Shown piece after piece: positions 56,605 through 64,000 of a stretch of 64,000 nt of DNA; the stretch's first letter is position 1; each line of letters starts with the position of its first letter. Made by a program: the position numbers and the translations under genes. A model generated the notes under the pieces. That model did not search any database. It worked only from the letters and a program-made list of their open reading frames with translations, and was not told the origin of the DNA. Origin of the DNA: Cornus controversa (Eukaryota > Streptophyta > Magnoliopsida > Cornales > Cornaceae); assembly GCA_026545225.1 (NCBI GenBank), contig CM048845.1, positions 120,965,033-121,029,032 of the forward strand, written 5' to 3'.

Positions 56605-56995
56605 CCGGTTGCCGAGGAGGGCATGGAGCCTGATGATGAGGTCCTCTTCATCTTGAGCAAAGTTGCCCTTTTTGATGTTTGGCTTTAGATAGTTTATCCA
56701 TCTCAGCCTGCAACTGTTACCACAGCGATACAACCCTAATATATCCACATGAAACAACACAAGCACAGCCCCCATAAATATATATAAGAAAAATGTTTGG
56801 TAAAGACAGAAGAGAAGCACAAGTGATCAGGTTTGATTAGAATAAATTAAGACAAGTAAATTAACCTGCAGCCTTAGGGAGGGTGCGCCAACAACCTTCA
56901 CCATGAGCTTGAATGTAATCAGCAAGCTTCTGGTCTTCTTGCTCTGTCCAAGCTCCCCTTTTCGTGTCTTCTTTATCACAGCAAGGCTTCCTCAT
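56091..56995 (-). CDS. R2R3-MYB transcription repressor, subgroup 4 (MYBC2/FaMYB1-like)
   Basis: Three exons: 56866-56995, 56606-56735 and 56091-56466, all with GT..AG borders; introns are 130 and 139 bp. Exons 1 and 2 are each 130 bp, the classic R2R3-MYB layout. The product has 211 residues and begins [21 protein letters not shown]2 (about 14-64) has the spaced Trp and [21 protein letters not shown]3 has the first Trp replaced by Phe ([11 protein letters not shown]) as is normal. The bHLH-interaction motif DLx2Rx3Lx6Lx3R is complete. GIDPDNHRL follows R3, and an EAR-type motif LNLDLTI lies near the C-terminus, marking a repressor. The MRKPCCDK start is typical of the clade that represses anthocyanin and proanthocyanidin genes with bHLH partners in the nucleus. 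The TLLLFR tail of some members is not seen. Intron 2 contains a (GA)n tract. Confidence 0.93.
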
Positions 56996-57064
56996 TCTTC
57001 CCCCTCTTCCAAAACCAATAGCAATGTAGAGAAAGAGAGAGAGAGGCCATAAAGGGGCCTTCAA

Positions 57065-57541
57065 TATATATATATATATACATGGGAGAGCTATATAGAA
57101 TTTGTGATGAGGGAAGAATGGAGGGTTGACTTGGACCGGCAGTTTTGGTTGTTTAGGTAGCTAGGTCACACAGTCACAAAACAAGTTAGAGCATGAACAA
57201 CGGTACTGAGGATAATATTTTGTTGTGAATGCTGGTTCGGTTTAGTTGTTTGTATGGTTAAGGATATGTCTTTTTCTTTCATTGATCTATGTATTTCCAT
57301 ATATACACTTATTTTTATTGGTCTATGTTAATTTTCGTTCAACCATTCTAAGATTTTTGTAGGAGTCAATGGATGGTAAATTTGTCCCATTCCTAACCAT
57401 AGGTCCGTCCTACAGTGGAAGCTAGAGTCTTGGTTCAGTTGAACAGTGGGGAAGAAAACTTTAATTTGGAAAAGGCAAGTTAAGTATCAGGAGACAATGG
57501 AGAACGGAGAAAAGTAGCACCTTCTTAATTTGATAGGAAAG

Positions 57542-57591
<50 letters not shown>

Positions 57592-59489
57592 TTTGTGGAT
57601 ACTGAATCTCTTTTAAGAAGTTATGATCCCTCCAAACTGACTTTACCTACCAAAAGAGAGAAGAAATGGATATAGAACGTATTAGCAAACCTAGTACTCA
57701 TAGAAACATAGGATTATTGCACTTCATTCACCTTCTTAATTTTGTCACCCTTCAGTCATTTAACATCTGACACACATTTTACAGAACCTGTACATAAATG
57801 AGCAACTATATATTGTGATAACTAATTATAGGGTTGTGGAAGTAGTCTCATTTGGAATAGTTGGTCTTAGACCTCTATCATCTAACAGTCCTGCTTTTCA
57901 GAAAATTCCTGCTAGCACATCCACAAAAAAATATGCTAGTAATTGGCAAGTCCACACTGTTTCCTTCATTGTTTAGTCTGAATCTGTACTAATAACAAGA
58001 ATCTTCTGCATGCCTACATAATTATACAAACATATAGTATAAGCTATATATCGGTGATGTGTGACAATAATGAGGATATTTTTAATTTTCAGCAATGAAA
58101 TTAATTCTGATGCAAGTTAATTAGGGTTTGACCAACAGTTGGCTGTCGAACAGTCTATTATTGTCTGTCTTCTTCATATACCAATCTGACATGGAACGTA
58201 TAAGAATTAATGGTTTTGTAAACAGCTTCCAATATATATATATATATATATATATTACTTTACAATTAACCATTCTTCTTAATTGGTTGGTTCTTTTAAT
58301 TAATTTGACAAATCAGCTCGATCTCTCACCCTAATTAATTCCAGCTTCCTCTCAAACTAAATCAAGATTAATTGATCGATTAAGAAAATTAGTTGCAAAA
58401 TGGTATATTATTAAAGATTTTGAATGAATCACAATGATAATTTCTAAAGTAGATGGATGATCACATTGGATTATTAATCCTCTAGTAATTTCTAAAGTAT
58501 ATATATATATATATATATATAAGACGTACAGTAGACTCTTAAATATACACTTTACTATATATATATATAAGACGTACAGTAGACTCTTAAATATACACTT
58601 TACTAGAATATATATATATATAAGTTTATATTTAAGAGTCTACTGTACGTCTTACCAAAAAATAGTACTAGTACTGGTATATTACATAATGTGCCTTTAT
58701 ATTTAAGAGTCTCTTATTTGACTTCTACACACATTAAACTCCATTTCTCTATCATGTCTTGTAATTACAGTAGTCTGATTCGTCCGAAAGTAAGCAATTA
58801 GGTGGATAAATTGCCAAAAAAAAAAAAATCGTTTTTTTTTACTATACAGAGTTTTTGTAAGTCGCGCTAATTTGTTCTCTTCCACAGGGAGTTATCCTGC
58901 AATATTCTATTAGATAAAGGGTGCAATGCAAAGGAAAAATGAAATTGTCACATGTAACAATCAGACAAGTTTTTCTTCTGAGATAAGGAAAAATGAAATT
59001 GTCTATGTAAAACTACTATAAAAATTCATTTAACACATTTAATTTGAATATGCACCATTTATGCAATACATTGGTTGGAGATGTAACACTGTAAATTCAT
59101 TAAATTAAAAATGCAAAACTTTTACATTGTATATTATATTGTACCCCCAATTTGTTAATGTTATGTATAATGTGTTTTTTTTTTTTATCCTTTTAATATA
59201 ATTGTATTATCAATGCAATGGTGTGCTCTTTTTTTTTTTAATAAATTAAACTGACCTTCCGTCAATATACACCAACTTTTTTTTTATTGTTGGTCAAATT
59301 ACACTAACATTGAATTTTTGTAACAGCGTACTCTTTTTTTTTAACACGTTAATAACAAACATATATACCAGAATCATTAAATTGTGTAATATTTGACAAC
59401 GTGAGAGGTAATATATATTGACGAAACTTCATAGAGTTACATTGTAATTTACCTTATATTTTTTTCCGGAAGGTTCAAGTAAACTTTTA
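57065..59489. other. Intergenic, MYB promoter side, microsatellites
   Basis: No gene. (AT)n tracts at about 57070-57082, 57544-57584 and 58231-58256. The inverted and direct repeats at 58515-58650 are listed separately. Confidence 0.55.
58500..58655. repeat. Direct plus inverted copies of AAGACGTACAGTAGACTC
   Basis: AAGACGTACAGTAGACTCTT occurs twice in direct orientation (about 58522 and 58570) and once inverted (about 58635-58655), separated by (AT)n tracts. A partial TATATTTAAGAGTCT follows at 58697. It can fold into a strong hairpin and is probably a rearranged transposon terminus. Confidence 0.8.
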
Positions 59490-59974
59490 GGCTATGTTTG
59501 GTAGAATGGAAAAGAAAAGAAATGATAACATTACTAATAAGATAAAAGAAAAGAAAAGAAAAGAAAGGAAAGGAAAGGAAGTGTTAAATTTTTATCGTGT
59601 TTGGTTGATTAATAAATGAAAAGAAAGAAAAAGATAGTTAACATGTTTGAGAAAAAAAGGAAAGGAAATAATTTAAAAATTTTACCATTACACCCTTTTA
59701 TATTTAAAAGAACAAATTTTAGCTTTTATCAAAATAAAGGCGAAGTTGGTATTAACAAAGTTTCATTAAAAAATGTAGTCTTTCTTTCCCTTTCCTTCCA
59801 TTTCTTCCCATTTTTGAAATAATAACAAAAGTTATTATTCATCCTTAATTTATTCTTTCAAATCCTTCCATTTCTTTTCCTTTACATTAAAAATTTCATA
59901 CCAAACACAAAAAACTATATTCCTTCATCACCTTTCGTTTCTTTTCCTCATATTTCTTTCCTACAAACTTACCC
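59490..59974. mobile_element. Tourist/Harbinger-type MITE, 485 bp, TTA TSD
   Basis: The ends are GGCTATGTTTGGTAGAA and the inverted match of GGGTAAGTTTGTAGGAA, flanked by TTA (59487-59489, 59975-59977). The arms are rich in AAAAGAAAAG and AAATGATAACATTA, similar to 36620-37112. A duplicate of the flanking DNA at about 61085-61275 reads straight through as AAACTTTTATTGACAAAAG, so the unoccupied target is visible in the same window. Confidence 0.9.
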
Positions 59975-59995
59975 TTATTGACAAAAGATGTGCAT

Positions 59996-60300
59996 CTTCA
60001 ATTTAGGAGGCGTTTGGTAAGCGTTTTTACTTTGGGTTTTTTATTTTCGCAAGCTACTGTAGCGGTACAGTAAATGAACACACAATTGGTAACTTATGCT
60101 TCGATTTCAACAGTAGGCTTGTTGTTTCAAATTTTTGGGCCCAAACCCAAAACACAAATTTGGTGTTTTTGGTTGTTTTAGTACTATAATCGGGGTACTG
60201 TAGTGGAGCATTTTAGCGGGCCTAATGTTACACTGTAGCCCACATATATATTAAAACCTAAAAACGTTTTTGGTCTGAAACCTGCTACATCGAGAGCTTC
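59996..60300. mobile_element. Transposon-like insertion with GGCGTTTGGTAAGCG end
   Basis: Starts GGAGGCGTTTGGTAAGCG immediately after sequence shared with the duplicate near 61275, where the similarity stops. It contains CTACTGTAGCGGTACAGTA and GGGTACTGTAGTGGAGC, short palindromic phrases typical of plant non-autonomous DNA elements. The right end is not fixed. Confidence 0.4.
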
Positions 60301-60660
60301 CGTTGAAGGCGATTTGGTAGAAGTGTATGAAACCGATCTAACAATATGTAGACCTACCGATCAACAAGTATCGTTCACCGATCATCAACCTATTCACCAC
60401 TGCAACGTCTAAGGGCGAGCACCTAATCGTCTCCACAAGCTACCAATATAAGCCTTCAGTCTTCTCTTCTTCCCTTCGAAGACATACTTACAGAAGTGCA
60501 GGCTTGGAACTCAGGAGCCTTCTCGACTCGACGCGAAACGAACTCCAAAGTCCGAACAAGTAAACAACCAGTTCGATTAGTTTAGTTCTCCTAAAAGAGA
60601 AAAACATTTTCGAGTGAAATTCAAATAAAACCCAAAACCCTACTCAGTTGAAGATCTGAG

Positions 60661-60756
60661 ATGGATCCAGAAACAGCCCTAGAGTTTGTAAAGCACGGTG
60701 CAACTTTTCTTCTTCTTGACGTCCCTCAGTTCACCCGTGTTGGCATTGATACTCAG
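60661..60756 (+). CDS. AAR2: AAR2 splicing-factor homologue, first coding exon only
   Basis: The exon encodes 32 residues, MDPETALEFVKHGATFLLLD then VPQFTRVGIDTQ, ending exactly at a GTAACT donor. This is the conserved N-terminus of plant AAR2 (A1 cistron-splicing factor), which holds Prp8 in a U5 snRNP assembly intermediate in the nucleus and cytoplasm. The expected next residues (MF..GP.FKGIKM.PPG) were not found between 60757 and 64000. Either intron 1 runs beyond the window or this is an orphan exon. About 180 bp of plausible leader precedes the ATG. Part of the upstream region is duplicated inside the presumed intron (61085-61380). Confidence 0.7.
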
Positions 60757-61084
60757 GTAACTACGAAAATCCGTTTGGTTGCCCAGAAAGTTGAGGATAA
60801 TAAAAGAAAAAATAAATCAAAACACACGTGAATTTGGGATTCTTTCTCGAAAAATCTCCGCATCTTTGCAGTGAATCTTCAGCAATGGTGAAAATTTACT
60901 TATATGTGCTGCACTTTCTGATATGTTGATCATATCACAGCTTTTTACTTTAAATTATTATTATTATTATTTTAGTTTATAGGCAAGCCACACAAACACA
61001 CACCACACTCTCTCGTCTAATTGGCTTGTTTTATGCTTATATGCTTAAGTAGATGATTTTATACAGTGTTAGAAATTTAAATTT
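60757..61084 (+). other. Presumed AAR2 intron 1, proximal part
   Basis: Starts with the GTAACT donor. AT-rich, with a TTATTATTATT run and CACACAAACACACACCACAC near 60990. No exon seen. Confidence 0.45.
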
Positions 61085-61380
61085 TGTAACAGGGTACTCT
61101 TTTTTTTAACACGTTAATAACAAACATATATAACAGAATCATTAAATTGTGTAATATTTGACAATGTGAGAGGTAATATATTTCGACGAAACTTCATATA
61201 ATTTACCTTTTATTTTTTTCCGAAATGTTCAAGTAAACTTTTATTGACAAAAGATGTGCATCTTCAATTTAGTTACAAACTTACAATAGTGTAGGGTCGG
61301 GATTCGGGAGCCTTCTCGATTGGACGCGAAACGAACTTCAAAATCCAAACAAGTAAACCATCAGTTCGATTAGTTAGAAC
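61085..61380 (+). repeat. Duplicate of the AAR2 upstream region, downstream of exon 1
   Basis: Matches 59325-59487 (ACACGTTAATAACAAACATA, CATTAAATTGTGTAATATTT), then 59978-60000 (GACAAAAGATGTGCATCTTC), then about 60505-60590 (GGGAGCCTTCTCGA, GACGCGAAACGAACT, AGTTCGATTAGTT). The intervening insertions of the upstream copy are missing here. It preserves the pre-insertion order of the upstream region. Confidence 0.85.
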
Positions 61381-61690
61381 CCGTTTGGTAATCGAAAACG
61401 TTTTGTATTTTTGTTTTCATTGAAAACAGAAACAATGATTTTGTTATATTGTGTGTTCAATAGTGATTGGAAGCATGTTTGCTAACGTAAAATTTATTTT
61501 TTGAAATTTGAAAACAAAATTATGAAAAAATATTTGATAACATCAAATTGTTGCAAAATTTTTTAAAGCAAAACATTGAAAACATGTTTGGTAACTCCAA
61601 ATGTTGCCAAAAAATTGGTAACAAAAAAAAAAAAAAACACATGTTTGGTAAGGAAGGTTTTTAATTTTGTTTTAAAATGTACTTTTATCT
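61381..61690. mobile_element. Transposon fragment with ACCCGTTTGGTAATCG end
   Basis: Begins AACCCGTTTGGTAATCGAAA at the point where the duplicate stops, and repeats CATGTTTGGTAAC and AACATTGAAAACATG phrases. A related phrase, ACCAAACATGTTTTT, is at about 42150-42230. The partner end is not identified. Confidence 0.4.
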
Positions 61691-62439
61691 TTTATATAAT
61701 TAATTTTTAGATACAATTATCATCATTGTAATGACTTAAAAAAATTGTACAATTTTATTTTTCTTCATACTAAAAAGTGATAGTATTTTTTAAAAGCAAA
61801 TTTTGAATTTTATTTCTTAGAATCTCACTTGTCATTGGGTGATTATTTAAAAAAAATTCACCCCTTTTCCTTGGGTGATTTATTTGAATCTCACTTATCC
61901 CGTGATAACTAATTCAAAAGAAAATCAAAATTCAAGTATTTTGGCCTTCTAAGATGATTTATAAAATGGATGTCTGCGAGATATGCATCAGCTAAGACTA
62001 TTATACCTTTGGCATATCTGTGATCTTAATTTCCAACGCTTTTGTAAGCCACTATTTTCGCTTTATGTGAAATTTGATTATCAGTTCATATGAAAAATCT
62101 CATACAGCATTCCCTAAAAAGAAGAAGATTTGATGCACGGGAGCAATAACTAAACTCAACTCTCAAAGCCTTTTCCAGTGATGCAAAAACTATGCAAAAA
62201 AAACCAAAATATATCAGACATTATATTTCTCAGGTATAGGTTCCATATAAAGGAATTCATGCACAAACATGTCATTCTTGTGCCCAAGAGACCTCAATAT
62301 AAGAAGTTCCGTAAACATAAAATTCATTGCTCCATGGTGTTAATTGTTCTTGACATGTCTAGTGTCTGATCCAAAGGCATACAAAGCAATAAGGTTACAA
62401 CATAAATGACTAATTAACAGTAATCAATAATAACAAACA
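61691..62439. other. Gene-free stretch
   Basis: A short partial repeat of TTGGGTGATTNATTTNAA around 61835-61890. A 63-codon open frame at 62178-62369 has no recognisable features. Confidence 0.4.
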
Positions 62440-62611
62440 GGATAATGCTACTCAGGCAGAAACATTAGGCAGAATTCATAGGCAGAAACTTTTAGAACCA
62501 TTGGATGCATGTGGTGAGTGTATGTGGTGGGACCTACTACATACATCCAATGGTTCTAAAAATTTCTGCCTATGAATTTTGTCTAAAATTTCTGCCCAAG
62601 TGGCATTACCC
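62440..62611. mobile_element. MULE-type foldback MITE, 172 bp, perfect 9-bp TSD
   Basis: The ends are GGATAATGCTACT and the inverted match of GGGTAATGCCACT. The arms pair over about 75 bases, with inner repeats of GGCAGAAA and AGAACCATTGGATG. The target duplication TAACAAACA is perfect (62431-62439 and 62612-62620). It resembles the two 212-bp elements near 1.5-2.1 kb in terminal motif (TAATGCTAC) but not in interior sequence. Confidence 0.92.
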
Positions 62612-63099
62612 TAACAAACAATGTCAACAACCATTTGTAAGAAATAAAGCGAACTGTAGAATCTGTTGACAGAAGAATTTGGAAAAAACACACACATCAT
62701 TCATGTTACACAGAACTGTAAAACACAAGTTGATGTGTTGTGACATCTATTTACAGAAGAGGAACATAACTCTTGAGTGGTCTGTATTCAATCAACCCAA
62801 GTATTTCTAGTCACCTTAAGAAAAATATATTAACGAGCTGGCACCCATAGATGAACATCGCGATTCATATTCACAGTATGTTAATATATTCAAGGATCAT
62901 CCCATGTGCTTGTAATCACCTTGAACTTATGGTACAAAAGTTGACACCCCGGTAGGAATGAGGGCTAGTTAAATTTATGGTATGTTTGCACCTCTGTAGA
63001 TATACCCAAAGATCTTGACCAAATAAAAAGCTGAAAACGTAAAAATGAGGAATAAGTCGCTATTAATAACAAGCTTCAGCAATAAAATAAACAAGAGCA
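62612..63099. other. Gene-free stretch, possible 3' UTR of a minus-strand gene
   Basis: Nothing coding is recognisable. If the exon at 63100-63423 is real, this would be its downstream region. Confidence 0.35.
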
Positions 63100-63406
63100 C
63101 TACTGCCATAACAAGCATAAATTCTTATTATCCCTGTGGGGCTTGGCTTGTCCCCTCTGGCGCGGGGGCACTTTTATTGAGGGACTTTGATACAAAACTT
63201 TCTTTCGCGAGAGTGACTGAGAGATTGATGACATATCTTCTGTCTTTCTTGTTTGTTTTGATTGGGCAGTATTAGCGTAGCCACTCCCTTTGGCAGCATA
63301 CACTAATTCAGATAGAAGAGGTGCTTGCCTCCCCCCAGTGAATATCTCTTTCTTGTCTCTTTTTTGGTCCTTGCGCTGATTCCAATCCAATAGTTCCATT
63401 ATTTCA
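63100..63406 (-). CDS. Possible terminal exon of an unrecognised minus-strand gene
   Basis: An open frame of about 100 codons reads EIMELLDWNQRKDQKRDKKE, then IFTGGRQAPLLSELVYAAKG, SGYANTAQSKQTRKTEDMSS and ISQSLSRKKVLYQSPSIKVP, ending NLCLLWQ with a stop at 63100. Composition is hydrophilic, Lys/Arg/Ser-rich and gene-like, unlike the AT-driven frames nearby. AATCAG|CG near 63380 could serve as an acceptor. About 200 bp upstream on the same strand (63590-63770) there are more peptide-like stretches (STSFPLVGVSKRYAPKHVFT; SHGHGDKVGPSGSWISSMHR), but they lie in different frames. I do not recognise the family. It could be a real exon or part of a decayed gene. Confidence 0.35.
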
Positions 63407-63423
63407 TTCAAATAGAGGGCCAA

Positions 63424-64000
63424 GGAAAGTGAGAAAGCTTATCAATAAGAATGAAAAATATGGCTAACATGATTACTTCACAGGGTCGGTTCAACGAGAA
63501 ATGAGGACTTGTGCTCAAGTAAAACTCCATAAAGGTCACAGTGTAGCCGCAATAGATATAATCCACTCAAGAATGAAGCAGATAAGATTACCAAATCAAT
63601 CACTTGGCAGTAGAAATGCGGTGCATGGATGAAATCCAGCTGCCTGAAGGACCAACTTTGTCGCCATGCCCGTGACTGGAGTTTGTGGTGTCAGTGGGTA
63701 AATACATGTTTTGGGGCATATCTCTTGGAGACCCCAACAAGAGGAAATGAAGTAGATGGGATGTGTTCACTGCTCAGGATCTATGAAAATGTAACATTGA
63801 ACTATCAGTAGTCCATCTTAACTGAATGATAACAACAATAATGAGCTATGCAAATGCCAGGATTGACAACTAGAAATATGCATTGTAGTTGAAGTATACA
63901 ATATGATGCAAATGGCAGTAAAAATTTGCCCAGAAAATTTTCACATAACCAATACTAGCAATACGGCAACAAATGTTACATATTTGCAAACAGATCATAA
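63424..64000. other. Right edge, possible intron and exon pieces on minus
   Basis: See the previous entry for peptide-like segments at about 63590-63770. The remaining sequence up to 64000 is AT-rich without a feature I can support. Confidence 0.3.

Noticed and set aside
62178-62369. 63-codon plus frame in the presumed AAR2 intron
   Set aside because: Checked as a possible AAR2 exon; it lacks the expected conserved motifs.
1-64000. A wholly new defence, toxin or secondary-metabolism gene system
   Set aside because: Genes are few, unrelated and individually assignable apart from the small five-copy family; nothing suggests a coordinated novel system.

Overview
The window is nuclear DNA of a flowering plant, most likely a core eudicot. 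It is AT-rich and full of (AT)n and (GA)n microsatellites. Genes are sparse, with intron-split or small single-exon coding regions, and plant-specific families are present: a subgroup-4 R2R3-MYB, a PADRE/DUF4228 protein, short extensin-like proteins and an AAR2 first exon. Plant transposons (MULE MITEs, PIF/Harbinger and Stowaway MITEs, TRIMs, Ty1/copia) fill most of the rest. Species cannot be fixed from the sequence alone.

Layout. 1-7 kb: two minus-strand secreted proline-rich (short extensin-like) genes and two 212-bp MULE MITEs; one MITE supplies the last codons and stop of the first gene. 7.7-11.3 kb: a 1.2-kb Harbinger-type element, a T-rich minisatellite and a 930-bp MULE-type element. 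11.6-36.4 kb: a cluster of five copies (four intact, one broken) of a small plus-strand gene for a 70-77 residue protein with a CxxC...CxC knuckle and a hydrophobic core. Each copy has the same promoter block (ABRE-like TACGTGTS, CCACGT or a variant, and TATAAAT). Copies 1+2 and 3+4 look like a duplicated two-gene unit; copy 5 is more diverged. The cluster is swollen by two TRIMs, fragments of a non-autonomous gypsy-like family, a near full-length but broken Ty1/copia element (23.16-28.73 kb), and a LARD-like LTR element (30.35-35.69 kb) that carries a scrap of a patellin gene and a GC-rich tandem array.

36.4-46 kb: mostly MITEs, retroelement remnants and a bHLH (bHLH122/130-like) gene fragment lying between possible terminal inverted repeats. 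46-49.4 kb: two small single-exon genes, a membrane-anchored conserved protein on plus and a PADRE-domain protein on minus. 50-55.7 kb: a TIR element, direct repeats and the 3' half of a second copia element. 56.1-57.0 kb: a complete three-exon R2R3-MYB repressor on minus. 59.5-64 kb: a MITE whose empty site survives in a nearby duplicate, exon 1 of AAR2 on plus, another MULE MITE, and a possible minus-strand exon.

There is no operon-like co-operation between these genes. The one real functional grouping is the five-copy family, whose shared promoter suggests shared, possibly ABA- or stress-linked, expression. No clearly new defence, toxin or mobile system was found; the five-copy family and the gene fragments captured by transposons are the most interesting items.
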